From Lytechinus variegatus (lineage: Eukaryota > Echinodermata > Echinoidea > Temnopleuroida > Toxopneustidae), in NCBI RefSeq assembly GCF_018143015.1, contig NC_054757.1, positions 1,866,001 through 1,930,000 of the forward strand: 64,000 nucleotides of DNA, in the 5' to 3' direction. The position numbers and the translations under genes were made by a program. Shown here piece by piece: positions 33,346 through 47,170 of the stretch. How positions within the stretch are numbered: the first letter of the stretch is position 1; every line of letters starts with the position of its first letter. Below the pieces are notes generated by a model that was not told the DNA's origin, made no database searches, and saw only the letters and a list, made by a program, of their open reading frames with translations.

Positions 33346-35645
33346 ACAATGATATATGTTTTATTATTACTACTAGAACTATCTGAAGATTACCTATTCG
33401 GAATTAATGCGGTACCCTGTATGGCTGCTAGAAATATAATGCACAAGGACATTTTTTTCTCAAATGTTTGCCATGCCAAATGCATTGTTGTGTTGGATTG
33501 TTTCACTCTCTCAATTGCTACAAAGTTCGACATGTGGGCACTTCGAGGAAACACCTGAAAAATGGATGAAGGTTCTGCTTGGGAGAGGTGACTACCGGGG
33601 ATCTTTATCACAAATGAGTTTACAATTTAGTCATGATCGTGACAATGATAATGATCCGTTACAATGACGGTCCCTACCGCAACGAGACCCTGATAGAAAT
33701 CACCTGAATATATTATTAGCAAGGATCATTTTATTTTTAGTTGACACTCATGAACTGATTGATAGTTGGTCATGGACTTGGGGATTAGGTACAGGTGGAG
33801 AACTACTCATTCTTTTCGATCTCGAGTCATGTTGCTCGAGTCGATGTAAACAGAACTTGCCATGACTACCAGTGGATGTGGCGTATCTGGAAACCTTGTC
33901 AGAAGGGCAAAAATGAAAGCACACTCAAAGATATTTTTGAGCTGGCTTGTCTATTTTGAAACCTTTTAGGTTTTCAAAGAAGCAGAAAATGGTTCTATAC
34001 AGTCCTTGAAAACAATTGATGAGAAACACTTCAAAGTTCTTTATACAATATTTGGGGCTATTGATAGTGTAAAAACACTTTTGTAAAGGGTCGTCCGACT
34101 GTCCGACAGGTTGTCAGATGTGACAACGTTCCATGGTAATGTTAGTTTTGTTTGGCCGAGAGGCACATGACTGAAAGTTACGATGGAAACTGTCGGATAA
34201 AACAAACATTGTCGGATAACATATCAAACAGGCCCCCTAAAAGATCGCCCCCCCAAAAAAAAAAGGAGAAGATTTTCTAAGAATTAAAGCAGGGCTTGCC
34301 TGTATGAGCATGGACCTACTGGTATGAGGCATGTAACCAAGTCCATGATATAATACTGGTCAGTGTTTCTGAGTGTGATGTCATACTTTGTGGGTCACTG
34401 TGTGAGCGGTATTCTCAAATGGGAATGAAAGTACCCTAACCCACGTATAAAATCTTTGTAAAATTGGTAACGATTTGGTAACCGGTCGCTTAGCAACGCA
34501 TAAAGCGTCTCAATATCTGCGATCGGAAGTTTAGCCTAGATTTGAATTGGAACGATAAACTACATCATCACACTCATTTCCTTATTATGTTCTTCTAAGT
34601 CAAGTTTGTTATAGAGTCGATATTCGCCTGTTAGTAGTCAGTATTCGATTGTCGATACAGCGTACAGAAAGGAAAATGCATTAAAAAGATTTGCGGATTA
34701 TTAATAGTACAATTAACTGTCTACATCTGCTGTTTTGGGTTGAATTTCATACGTATACTTTGTTTCGGGTTTTGTTAGGAGAAAGACATTACTTTACTGT
34801 TGTTTATGATGCAGTAAGTAGCAGTAATATCAACGATACTGACTCCAAATGTACCAAAATCAACCAATAATATGCTATTCCAAATAAACTGCTTTATCAT
34901 GTTTATTGGTAAGTATCGGTTTAGTTGGGACTGTAGCGTTTGTTAGTCTCTTTCTGTTACAAAATTGATCATGAATGATAATTATTTTCACCTAACAACT
35001 GCAACCAACAAACACTTCTTTTAAGATTCGATAAGATGAAGGAATAGCCACTCCCAACCAACAAACGGTATAGTGTAAAATGACATAATGGGGGTGGAGG
35101 ATTAAAATTGGGGGCTTCGTTTCCTAGCAACGACCCTAACATTACCACCTTTTATGAAGGTGAAAATATCGGAAGTCTAGTCTGAAAACAATGAAATAAA
35201 CTAAAATTGGGATGTGTTGTAGGCAGCGAGGGACACAGGTTGTTGATTATTTCCTGTTATTATAAATTGATAGATTTTTAGGCGATGAAACGAAAACATA
35301 AAATCATATTAAAAAGTTCAATTCTTGATTTATTGCCAATGTCTTGCAACCAGACACACAAGCTAATTTCGGCTAAATTTTGCAAGTCAGGGAAACGTTA
35401 ATTTTAAAAAAGGAAAGAATGCACTCAGTTTACACGGAGGAACAATGATTTAATCACCAAATCTAATTTGATGGGAATCTGATGTTAGTATTGACTCAAT
35501 GTTACGTATTATGTAATTCATTTCCTAACATCAAAAGATGCCTAAGTTGTCAACGACATGAGAACTCAATCTTCACACACAATCGATGACAAAGTCGACA
35601 GACATAACAGCGGTATTTTATCTTGTTGCTCTGACTGAAAAGCAT
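33346..35645. other. Intergenic, no gene seen
   Basis: About 34090-34225 contains pieces ('aactgtcggataaa', 'gtcggataac') that also occur near 17480 and 18210, a decayed dispersed repeat. The rest is not recognised. Confidence 0.45.
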
Positions 35646-35800
35646 TTGTATTGCTCTATTTGTGTCTGGGGGCGTCGTGGTCTAGTGGCTGCGAGACTCT
35701 CGTCTTTCAATCTGAAGGACGTGGGTTCGATTCCCAGCCATCCAGGTGAGGTGAACTGGTATCCGATATATATAGGAAGAAATTCCATGACACAGTCTGG
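35646..35800 (+). repeat. tRNA-derived SINE, internally deleted
   Basis: It has the head 'gggggcgtcgtggtctagtgg' (shared with 20660) and B box 'gtgggttcgattcccagcc'. The sequence then jumps straight to 'atccaggtgaggtgaactgg', skipping the 'ccttcagcaag...gctgcactc' part of the body. Confidence 0.7.
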
Positions 35801-38240
35801 GCATTACAGTATAGTAGATACTAATGTACCATTATTGACAATTGTATATTTCGTTATGTTCAATAACCGTGTTAATGCTTATTGGAACTTAAAGTGATTG
35901 GTTAACATTGGTTTGACTTTTAAAAAATCTGAGCTAGAAGGTCACACTTGTCACCTGTGTCTGTGATATGTTCCAAAAATGAAGCCCAGAAAAAATTGCG
36001 TTCGAAAATGATTATTTAGTGCTTCAAAAATTGAAATATAAAGTGACCGGAAACACCATCTTAATTTCATCCCATACACTTATGTGTATTATTTAGGTGT
36101 CTATAAGACGCCTGTTTACAAAATCGAGGTTTGCCTTGTAGTTTTGGCTTTTCATTCTCAATAATGGTTGTTTTCAGGGTTTATTAGTTCTAATACATGC
36201 ACTTGTACACATGTTTCATCTTGGTTTGAAATTTTTTTAAATCAGCTGCTCACAAAGTTAAACAATACCTTTAACATGCTTAATGAAGAACTATAGAATA
36301 TTAATACTGATGTTATTTATTGGAAAAAATACCTTTTAAATGTATCAATATTATTTCAGAATGTATCCCGAATTCATAATCATCTTAATTATGATGTAAA
36401 GAATCCACCGGAAACCCGACCTGTCAGATGTTCTAAAAAAGGGAATTTTTCAAATTTGATTGGTTTATACATTGTTTATTTCATTTCAAATGTATTAAAA
36501 TGACAAAATAAAGAAATGGGTATAGAATAAAGTATACAAAATGAAAACATCAAAATTGCTTCACGATGAGATAGAGAGCATGCATTGTCATGAATTTGCT
36601 GAATATTTGAACTATGTAAGTTGATTGTTACATCTAAATGTAATTCACATATAATCATCCGTTTTTCCGATAAAATGAAATTATATAAAAGTGTATATCA
36701 TATACCTATTTTCGATAGTTCAGTTATTACAATGACTATAAGGAGCGCACAGGCTTTCTTCCATGACCTGTATCATAATTATAATCTGTATTTCATCGGA
36801 AAAGTGCACTTTGGATTGATCCCCGGCACTCATCGAATGTTTCCGGAAATTCCGTTTTACTTCGGAAATGATCGTGTCCCTCTGCACGAGTTCATCCGAA
36901 GGTTGATTTGATAGTGAATCTCTTCAGTGTACCTGATCATGATCATCAGTGGCATATCCAGAGCGGGGGGGGGGGGGTCATGGGGCTGCACCCCCCCCCC
37001 CCCTTAATAAGCTGCCAATGTAATGTTATAAGGAAAATTAGTGATTAGTGAAAATTATCTTTTGTGTGTGGGGTGTGTGATTTTGTTTCTTTATTAAAAG
37101 GACTGATCAACTCCTCCCCACCCTTTACAATGAATGTTTGGCTCCCTTCCTGACTGTATAGCCTATATCACTCGTCAGTTACACTGTATATCACTATATG
37201 TGCCGCCAAGTTTTGCGTATGATGTCTGCAAACATACGTGAATGTAGACATATACGATATTTATATTGATTGAAAATGAAAGTTATACAATTGAGGGTTG
37301 TTCTGGCAGTAAGTTGAGATAACTCGACAAGTGAAAATGATTTCCGATTAAAAAATACAAACATGTAGTAACATAACATTACAAATCAAATTATCATGAA
37401 TATATATTATTTACAAAGCCTGTCAATCGTGATATAATCATAAAGGTTACATTATTAAACGATACTACCTCTTCTGCCCTTGTCAGAATAAACAGGAAAG
37501 AAGCAAAAGCGACAGGTAAGCATATTTTGATAAGATTAAAGAATACCAGTATAGCTGTTATACTATTACCGCAATGACAAAAACATTTAGCCTACTAAAG
37601 AGATGATGAGTAACTATGTGGGCCAACTTGATCGTAGGTCGAAAATTAGAAATTGTAACCGAGGACAGTCACACGAAAAACACCATACAAGACCTATCAC
37701 TGCTAAATACGTTACTTTGAATTATCAATTTAGAACCGCTGTCATAAGTGTGACTGCATCCAGGGGTTCTCTATCAGGGGGCTTGTCACCTCGTGTTACT
37801 CCAAACGTTCGTCCAATGCCCATTGCATCTGGTCGACTAATAACAAGGGCGGTATGTGGGTATTTTGATCGGGGGGGGGAGAAACACCTATAATAGATGA
37901 ACCATTTGAATCGTATTTTATTTTCGCATTACGGGCATTATACAGTTCGGATGGCCGATCCATTTCATTTATCTGTATATCAAGATTACGAAACTAAATG
38001 TGAACTTTGGAAAAGGAAATAAACCAAAATAATGGCATAAAAATCACCCCCACTGTCTTACTCCTGTTTAATACCCTTTATAAGCAGGGTGTTCCCCTGT
38101 CCAAATGCTACCATTTTGGTAAATAATCAGAAGGGGACTGACGTCCCCCTCCCCACCCGATATCCCCGCCCCTTTCTGCTATCAGGGGGTAGGAAACCAG
38201 AGGTGACTTGGTCGGGGGTGATATAGGTCATTGTTATAAG
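35801..38240. other. Intergenic, no gene seen
   Basis: 36966-37003 holds facing G and C runs, a remnant of the 'gtggcatatccag' type dispersed repeat. A 96-codon frame at 36621-36911 and another at 37603-37893 show no known domain or splice context. The rest is AT-rich. Confidence 0.45.
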
Positions 38241-38241
38241 C

Positions 38242-38360
38242 TACAGTTACACAGGTAAGACCGACTCCAGACCGATCAAAGCTAGATGGGTTATATCAAA
38301 TGACATGCGATCGGTCTGACTGGGGTTTGTACGGTTGGTGTGATGGTAGTGTAAGCATTA
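38242..38360. mobile_element. Short MITE with 'gaccgatc' arms (uninterrupted copy)
   Basis: The inverted arms 'gactccagaccgatc' and 'gatcggtctgactgg' enclose 'tatatcaaatgacatgc'. The outer ends 'cagttacac' and 'gtgtaa' are imperfectly inverted. Relatives at 53641, 51640 and 55195 share 'accgatcaa' arms. This copy gives the uninterrupted form of the element split at 53702. Confidence 0.6.
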
Positions 38361-40734
38361 GGGGATAATTATGCTCGTTTGATGAATAAAATTTGAAGAA
38401 ATTAATTTTCTTGTGCTAGATCATGGAGATGTCAAGAGTAAATTGTGCCGTGTTGTGGCATGTGGTATTATTTAGGCCTACTACAAAGAGGTTAGGGTGA
38501 AGTAGGTCACCCTAGGGTGACACGACATCTGATCCGGCGACAATTGCTCTGGGCTTTATTTCGTATACATGATGGTATAAGATAAAGGGTTGAGATTAGA
38601 ATAGGGTTTCATCATGTTGGGTGTAGGTTTAAAATATAGGGTATAGTGTTAAATCCATGGTTGAAGTTGGTCATTCCATTAATGTGTGGAATTTACAGGG
38701 GAGCAATTGTCGCCTGAGAAAATGTCATGGAACCCATCGTAGCACTATATTCTACATGTACTAGATAAATTGGACATTTTCAGCGCCTAGTCTTGTTAAA
38801 ATCGAACTGTATTGGTTATGTATTTTTGTTCCTCGAGACTTATTCATGACATTAGGTATTTTAAGAATCATTTTACCAAACAAACAAATGAATGAATGAG
38901 TGAATGAATGAATGAGTGAATATATGAATGAATTGATGGATTAAATGATTAATGGGTGGATGAGGAAACGACAGGGTGAATGCATAATTAATTTATGAAG
39001 GATGGTTGAATAAATGAATGAATGAATGGTAGTAGGATCCAAAAGTTATTCATAAATATCACACATTGTTATAAACAAACTTTGACATTGAAAAAAATGA
39101 AAGCATAGCCATTATCATTGTATAAGAGAATGAAATGATCTGTTTTACAAGTTTGAGTGAAATAATGTGAAATAGTCAGGCGACTCAGACCTGAATGCAT
39201 GTCATCATTTCACATATAAATTCACTTGCACATATATTTGCGTACTATAAAGACATTAATTTGGCATCAACCAGCACCAGTATGACCAGTAGGCTAGCAT
39301 TCAGAGCGCATCAACATGATCAAGCTACAGAACGCAACTGTCAATGGCTGTCACTTCTAGCATATGTTGTGATCTATACATGTCTTTATGATAGAGGTTG
39401 TCTGAAGTAGATGACATGCGGGAGAGATGTGTCAATTCTGATTAGGTTCATATTGGGATAAGGGTGGTTTACATCATGAGCGAAATTCAGCTCTGTAAAA
39501 CTTGAGGTGTTAAAATTGACACCAGGACCCCGTAACACTACTTATCAACATCAGTGTTAAATGAATGATGTGATCAATTATGTACACCGGTGTTAATACC
39601 ACAGTGTTTACTGAAAACAATTTCTCCCGGTTCTAATTATAAATGTGCTGGCCGGTTTCTGCACAAGAACAGAACAGAGAGACGACAAGATAAAACAAAA
39701 GGTATGGATGCATTTTCATGATAACCTGTGCCAGATTGAAATATTTTGTTAAGAATCAAAAGACTAAAGGAAGAGTATTTAAATAAATTTGAACCTGACT
39801 CGAATTGCAGAATAAGTTTTTTTTAGATGAAGGTAGCTTTGACAGATAATAAATACCATGGTAACGGGGCAAAACAGCCATTTAAAAGCACGGTTTCCAA
39901 TATCTACCATCATTTTTTGTGAGTGAATAAAAGTAGACCCATATGTGAACCAGACTTTATTTCATGTATAGAAAGAGGATGAAGCTGTGAATCTAAAGTT
40001 CCAATGAGCTGCGTGCCCTCAGTCGTGAGTTAGTCTGCATTGCAAACCCTTCACTCGAGTTAAGAGTCTGAATATGCAGCCTATAATGCCTTGTGTGCTG
40101 AATGCCCTCTCGCTCAGGAATTGAATTGAAACAGCAAGTTTTGTATGTGCTAGTCTGTGCCTGCAGCCTTTTTTTTTGGGGGGGGGGTGGAATTTAAGTT
40201 TTGTGGGACGTAAAGACGGGTTGTGTGTCTACATTTCAATCTGGTAACTTGCAGAAGATGAACATTATATCATTGTTAATAACCCTTGGTGAGATCTTTT
40301 TTCCATCCACCCTCCCAATAAATTAACCCCTGATTGGTCCGACATTGACTTCTGCCCACACGCATGAACTGTGAAAGGCATTTATTTATATAACATATGA
40401 AATGACGAATGGCGACATCTAAACGAAAAACATTTATAGGGCTCTATAAACTATAAGCCTACCCCGCTTCTAGACATAGGGCTACACCAACACGGTCACC
40501 CCCCCCAAGCAGGTTTGGCACAGCTAGGGGGTGTATAGGCAGGTCACTCAACCCTGACCGACCGACCAGTGGCATGTATTTCTCTCTGTACAAGAGTGTG
40601 TCAAATGCAACACATTAGTGCTGATTGCTGTTAACAAAAATATTTTGTCTTGACATATTTATAACTTTTCTTGTAAAAGTGCATGAGATGTACAGGTATA
40701 ACACTACATTACATATCTACCACACCTTAGCCAT
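38361..40734. other. Intergenic, with a GAAT microsatellite
   Basis: 38882-39030 is a degenerate 'gaatgaatgagt' repeat. 39500-39600 contains several 'ggtgttaa' and 'aacac' motifs, possibly an old MITE. A T/G run lies at about 40170-40188. No gene was seen. Confidence 0.5.
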
Positions 40735-41818
40735 TCCCCTTCTTGAGCACCTCTCCACCAAGATCCACAGGGCTTTGTTATAAATCCTGTAAGAAGAGGC
40801 GCAATGACTGGCTTTGGGAGACTTTACCCCCATTGTTCACCCATCTGCACCTGCCCATCCCCTCTCCTCCTCACCCACCCTAGATTCGCTAGGATTACCA
40901 ATCCAGTAGGGTGCAATTACCGGTTGACTTTTCCTCCAGCGTGGACACATATGTACCTGTCCCATCTCCTGACCCCTCACACCCCTCCACCGATATTCAT
41001 CTCGGTCTTATGGGTCTTATGAATCTAATAAGGTTGCAATGAGTGGTAGCACATCTGTACCTGCCCGACCCCTTCACCTCCTCACCCCTCCACCAAGATC
41101 CAATGGGCTTGTAGGGGTGCAGTGACTGGTAGACTTCACCCCCATTGTGGACACATCTGTACCTACCCCATCCTACCTCCTCACCCCTCACCAAGATCCA
41201 ATGGGCTTGAAGGGGTGTAGTGACTGGTAGACTTCACCCCCATTGTGGACACATCTGTACCTACCCCATCCTACCTCCTCACCCCTCACCAAGATCCAAT
41301 GGGCTTGTAGGGGTGCAATGCCTGGTAGACTTAACCCCCATACATGCCATAGTAGATATATCTGTACGTATAATCATTTTACCTCCAGTCCTCAACCCTC
41401 CACCAAGATCCATTGGGTTTCTAAATTTCATCGGGGTGCAGTGACTGGTAAACTTTACCCCCCCCCCATCGTGGATCCGTATCAGCCCCATCTCTTTACC
41501 TCCTCCCCTCCACCAAAATCCAATTATCTCGTAGGGGTGCAATGACTGGTAGACTTTACCTCCAAAGTGGATCCATCTGTACCTACCCCATCCCTTTACC
41601 TCCTCACCCCTCCACCAAGATCCATTGGGTTTCTAATTTCTAAATCTTATCGGAGTTCTGTGACTGGCAAACTTTACCCCCCCCCCTTCGTGGATCCATC
41701 AGTACCTGCCCCATCTCTTTATCTCCTGACCCCTCCCGTCCCTCCACCGAGGTATAACAGGGGTGCAATGACTGGTAGACTTTACCCCCATCGTCCACAC
41801 ATCTGTACCTGTCGTTTG
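40735..41818. repeat. Minisatellite, about 98-bp unit, roughly ten diverged copies
   Basis: The unit contains 'ccaagatccaatgggctt', 'aggggtgcagtgactggtag', 'acttcacccccattgtgga' and 'cacatctgtacctacccc'. The two best copies are offset by 98 bp (41152 and 41250). Units at both ends are more diverged and longer. The array is strongly C-rich on the plus strand and gives overlapping open frames in several frames; none is a gene. Confidence 0.85.
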
Positions 41819-42959
41819 GCATTTATAGAATTAACACCTAGATCAGAGTCAAGGTGAGATCCTCTCCCTGGCATGACCCCTAAATTTGAACTGCTGATAT
41901 TCTTATATATTCGTCTCAAAGACAACTCATCGAAAGTACGTATGTCTGTCATGAAATTATAGGTCCATGGGTATTCTATAGGGAATTGATAGGCCTGTAT
42001 GCATGCTGTACCGGTATATGATAAGGACACGTTGTTTGGATTGGAGATGTGGTCTTTTTAATTAACAGACAAATTTCAAGTTCATCTGAAATTATGATTT
42101 ATTTCAAATGAAACGGTTTGCCCTCATTTGAAACCTACATAAAATTGATAAGATGCGGTGCAATTTGAGTAATTCTAACATTATCTGAGAAGAAGTAAAC
42201 GAAAATTTAAAGAAAATATGATGGAGAATAATGAAAGTATGAAAACAATTTTTAAAAGTGTTAAAAGCATGAAATGAATTGTTGCATTTAGAACATAAGA
42301 AAGAAATAATTAAGTAGCCGACCCAAGCTTACCATGCATAGAAAATTGAAATATTTACATCCATTCCTTTTATGTAAGAACATGTTTAATATTTATTTGT
42401 TTTCCTGAATGGATTATTCATATTTCATGTGCAGTAAGTGTGCACTAAATATCAGTCTATGGAATAGCCTTTGTAACGTATTCTGATAAGTGTATCTATA
42501 TACAATTTTGATTGCTTGAACCATGCTTGAACAAGTACTTTCAAATAACGATCGAGGCAGGATGGTGACTCAAAACTATTTTAACAAATTTACTAACTTG
42601 GCTTTGACGGTTTATACTCATGTCGTGTAGCGGACAATTTCGTTATTTCCTAGAAAATTGTGTTATGTTTTTACATTGATTAAATTTTATAAAATGACGC
42701 GTAATTTTGGTTAACCGTTAGAACGTGTATTTTTTTAACGGATAAAACGTATAGCTTGGTGAACACCAAATCTATCGATAGAATTTATGTTGTATTGTAA
42801 GTAGAGATATCGTTTTCAGATCATGCAGATGCTTGATAGATCATTTCCGAGTGTAAGAATACCTATTTTGTCAAGAAAATTACGTTTTATGAATTGTCTT
42901 ACAGACACTTTTACTTCGCACGCTAAGGCAATGGTATAATGTATAACAAAAATAAGGTA
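41819..42959. other. Intergenic, nothing recognised
   Basis: AT-rich sequence without a credible reading frame, RNA gene or bounded repeat. Confidence 0.45.
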
Positions 42960-43262
42960 CCATTATCATTCGATTTGATTTGATTTATTTAAATTTCCAC
43001 ATTTCAAAACAAAAACAAAGTATATACAAGTATAATATTTTTTTTAATATTACATAATAGGCAAATATTTTTTTCAAACATAATGAATAATGTACATAAA
43101 TCATTATAAAATATCAACTGTACTGTGAAAATTATATCTATACATAATTAGTGAACATAATATATATATATATAGAGAAATGTGGGAGACCTCCATCTTA
43201 AGCTTGGAGCTTAAAAGTGATGGAGGCCTCGAAAGGAAAGGGGATAGAAAACCAGACTGTAT
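42960..43262 (-). mobile_element. Probable 3' end of a LINE, minus strand
   Basis: Read on the minus strand, a stem-loop ('gaggcctccatc' ... 'gatggaggtctc', 43186-43230) is followed by an AT-rich stretch. It ends in an 'aaatcaaatcaaatcg' tail at 42971-42986. A 3' stem-loop plus a short tandem tail is typical of several non-LTR retrotransposon clades. No protein-coding part is attached, so the assignment is tentative. Confidence 0.4.
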
Positions 43263-43508
43263 ATAGTGCAATAATCATGGAAATCGAAATTCCGTATTTC
43301 ATGTATTGAAGAGACAATAGTCCATGAATTGTATTTGTTTCTGATGTTGTAACTTTTTGAAAAGGTATGACCAAAGACTGATGGGAATTAATTTAATATG
43401 AGATTGTTATCGTGATTCATTTTGTGATACACTCTGGTTTGTTACATCACTTGGACGCCCGGATAAGAGGTTTATTTACTCAGTTGGATACCTGGATGGA
43501 ATATCCGG

Positions 43509-43620
43509 TTTGTTGCCTCAGTCCGATATATCCGACTGAGGCAACAAATATCGGTCTTAATCACTTTCTTGATATTCCATCCGGGTATACCCGATGGAAT
43601 ATCAAGAAAGTGATTAAGAC
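43509..43620. repeat. Two adjacent near-perfect palindromes
   Basis: Hairpin 1 (43509-43548) has 15-bp perfect arms 'tttgttgcctcagtc' around a 10-bp centre. Hairpin 2 (43554-43620) has arms of about 33 bp ('gtcttaatcactttcttgat' and onward) meeting in 'cgggtatacccg', with a single-base asymmetry. They are 5 bp apart. The function is unknown. Confidence 0.8.
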
Positions 43621-44302
43621 GGGTTTCCTCTGTTGTTGGATAATACGAAACCTAAATGACATCATTTTGATTAAGTTAATAAAGGAATTTTCTTTTGGGG
43701 CAGGTGTTAAGGTACTTTGAGTGAGAAAATAGGAAATGTTGGTTATGTTGTGTAATACACCAGGTGGGGAGTCAATTAGATTCATTTTCTGCAATTTCTT
43801 GTCCGGATCGAATGTTCTACGACTTATTCATTATGATATTCCGGTTTCCTATGCCGCAGTTTTATATACCCCTTGGTTAAAGATACCCGGGTTGAAATCA
43901 GGAAATATTAAATAATGATTTTCTTTCTAATCTAATGTAAAAATCGAATCATTAAAAAACCGCATTGCCTTTTAGGGCAAGCACTTCTTTGAATGGGGAT
44001 GACGGACGTTATTTTGTATTACAATGTTGTTGTTTTTTCTTAACAATGAAACAGGTGCTTAGATTTTAGTTTCATACATTTCATCTGAGTCTTATATCTT
44101 ATTTAATTCATTTCTTAAGCGGTATACCAGTTTTCCAGATTATTGTGACAGCCGGAATAACATCAAATAAAAATGTATTCAAGAAAGAGGTGTCGATATC
44201 TACAATATGTTAAATATTTTATTAAAATCACATTTTTTTTTAAATTTCAAATAATCAATTCCCAAGTGCGTAGAAGATATAGGCCTATTTCATGGTATTA
44301 TA
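43621..44302. other. Intergenic, nothing recognised
   Basis: AT-rich sequence with no gene or bounded element. Confidence 0.45.
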
Positions 44303-44492
44303 CACTCTAAAAATGGATTGGTCAAAATGACCAATCTGTTGGTTAATATGTGTCCGACCGATAAAATTGGTCAAAAGCAACCAAATTATTGGTTCAAATC
44401 GACCAAAATTTTGGTTGATATTGACCAATTTTATCGGTCGGACACATGTTAACCAACAGATTGGTCATTTTGACCAATCCTTTTTGAGAGTG
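44303..44492. mobile_element. 190-bp palindromic MITE (copy 2), TA-flanked
   Basis: It is the same element as 28054-28244, from 'cactctaaaaatggattgg' to 'ccaatcctttttgagagtg', again flanked by TA on both sides. I count about five differences between the two copies over 190 bp, so they probably moved recently. Confidence 0.9.
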
Positions 44493-46869
44493 TACAGAGG
44501 CAGGTGAGGAGTCAATTCAAAACCCTTTGTTGGATTTCAGTTTCCTTATAACATGTTTATATGTTTCATGTGATATGTGTTAATATCTCAACCATGTCAA
44601 CGATTCAACTCATCAAAGTATGTCATTAGGCTAACCCTGATAAACAGTTAAAAATGGGCTTCCTTTTTAGCAGATACATGTATTATGTAAATTTAAATTA
44701 CATTTGAACTGAATTGAGTCGCAATGTCATTGGATGATATGGATTTGGCATCAATCGCAAACATAAAGAAATATGATTCTGACATTTCCATGAAATTGAA
44801 ATTAAAGAAACTAAAATGTTTACACGAGACAGATAGACAGTCGATACGTTATCTGATATTCCAATTTCTTGCGATGGACCAATAAATGATATTCCAGTTT
44901 TTTTTATAATCTGTTTCCTCTAAAAAAGGTAAAATTAACAAAAAAGGGAAAAGAAAGTGATTTACAATCTTTGAATAATATTGTTCTTCCTACGTGACAT
45001 CTTCTTGACTTTTTAAAGGCAATATTTCTGAGTAAGCCTATCATTTGATTTTATTATTCTGCGTCTTTCCGATTTTATCTATGAAACAAGATGGACATTG
45101 AAAACTTGGTAAACAACAATTGTATTTGTATAAAAGTTCGTGTTCAAACTTTTGTGTTGATTATGTTGATGTCACTGATTTTTTTTGTACTTGTCTTAGG
45201 TTTAACATGTTTCCCCACAGCCACATACCTTTGCTAATTTCGGGAAGACCCCTTTATATATTTTCAATGATATGTTTTTATTCTTTAGTGATTGAATAAT
45301 AATAATGATGCGTTAACAGTTTGAATGTTCGTTGTAATAGCTTGCCGGTGTCTTTAAAAGTGAATTTATCTTTAAATTGACCGCTAATGCGCTTTACGTG
45401 AGACTTTATCCACTGACAAATTCAATGTATCCATGACCTCATTTCTATATATATATATGTGAGAACATTAGTTGAGGTGGATTTTATTTTTCATTGGTAC
45501 TGTCTCTATTAAGCTTCAAGGAAAGGAAAGTACAAGCACATTTTCAAAGGAATCCTTTCATGAATTCAGATAATCAGATTTAAAGTTAGAAAAATTAATA
45601 TTGAGCACATTTACGAGAAATCTATTTCAAACTAAAGTGTAATAAGATTTTTTTGGGTCAAAGATACCAAGTACATTTAATTTATAATGAGCATGTTCGT
45701 GAGATACAACGCGCATAAAACATACTAAGAAGACAATAAAAATATGGAGAGATTATTTTTAAACCACTGACACCCATGATCCACCCCCTTTTCCACAAAT
45801 TTAACATTCACTTTTTTTGTCGAAATTCTGTATGAGCAAATTTGCTGTGATTGAATAACAGTAATGATATAAAATGTTCTCCTCGGAAATGAATTATATC
45901 ATTTCTGATTTGCGTTGGTATACGGGAGAAACCAACCGATCCGCACAGTCTGGTGCCAGTAAAACAATCCGGGTTTTAATTTCACCCGGCACCTGGAATG
46001 TTCGGTTAACCGCTTAGTTTACTTGTATGAGTACTAGCGGATTTTACTAACAAGGGTACCTCTTATTTCGGATAAACCGTCCAAGGGTTATATTTCTTGG
46101 TAAGACCGTATATCTGTTGACATGGTTGAGTCATCAATGGATGAAATTGTCATTTTCGGATAATTGTGGAATGACTCAGTTGTAGATGAGTATACAATGA
46201 ATAGAATGGTCATTGTGCTCCAATCTCATCGATGACGTATGTGCAAACATGACAAAAATTAGATTTTAAAGAAGCGGTTTTATTTAGTCGTCGTGAAGAC
46301 CACGAAATGTATGCTGGGATATCCGGGATAAAATTGGTTGGAATCGTCATCATTGTTGAAAATAAAAATGACGTTATCATATTTATTTGAAGTTTTACTT
46401 GAAGTCAGATAACTTTGCTTTCGTTTGCTAGATTTGATATCGTTCCAAGAAAGTGTCGGACTCTGAAATTGGAGAACCTTCTAAAACTTTTTTTTTTCTT
46501 TTAGTGTTTGTATTTCAAGAATATGAAGTATCTGTCTCATAAATTCTTGTTCAAGGGAATTATGAAAAATGAATATTTTTGGGGGGATTATGATGGTATC
46601 TTTAAAGATGATAAAACGTGATCCTGTTCAGAAAACAGCTGCCAAATTTGCTCAAAATTTAGTTTTCCTTTTTTGTCATTCATGACTAAATTCTCGATGG
46701 AATAATCCGGCCTTCGGATACATCCCTTCTTCCATCTGGTATAAGGATATTTACTAGAAGATGTTATGAATGATTAGGGGGCGGTTGAATGGTGTGGGAT
46801 GCGATGGTGTTGTAGGGAAAATAAAGGGGAGTTGGAGCTGATAGGTATAGGGGGACCGCACCCATTCCC
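44493..46869. other. Intergenic, no gene seen
   Basis: Short TA run near 45446-45458. No recognisable genes or bounded elements in this 2.4-kb AT-rich stretch. Confidence 0.45.
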
Positions 46870-47170
46870 CTGTGATGCACGTGCTGGTGACGAGTATGGT
46901 GATGATGGTGAAGTTTGAGAGTGGTTGTGATGGAAGTGGTGGTGATAATGGGAGTGATGATGATGATGGCGATAATGATGGTGATGATTATGAGAGTGAT
47001 CATGATGATGATCATGGTGATGATGATTATGATGGTGGTGGTGATGATGATGGTGATGATGATGATGGTGATGATGATGGTGATGATGATGATGATGATG
47101 GTGACGATGATGATCATGATCATAATGGTGAGGATGATGATGATGACGATTATAACGGTGAACCGTAATG
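46870..47170. repeat. GAT/GGT-type trinucleotide microsatellite
   Basis: A degenerate 'gatgatgatggtgatgatg' array about 300 bp long. It yields long frames rich in Asp, Met, His or Ile in several reading frames and on both strands, the signature of a repeat and not of a protein. Confidence 0.9.

Noticed and set aside
36621-36911. 96-codon open frame
   Set aside because: No known domain and no supporting exon; kept only as a note in the intergenic entry.
40804-41857. Several open frames of 70-100 codons on both strands
   Set aside because: All lie in the minisatellite of about 98 bp and its period is not a multiple of three.
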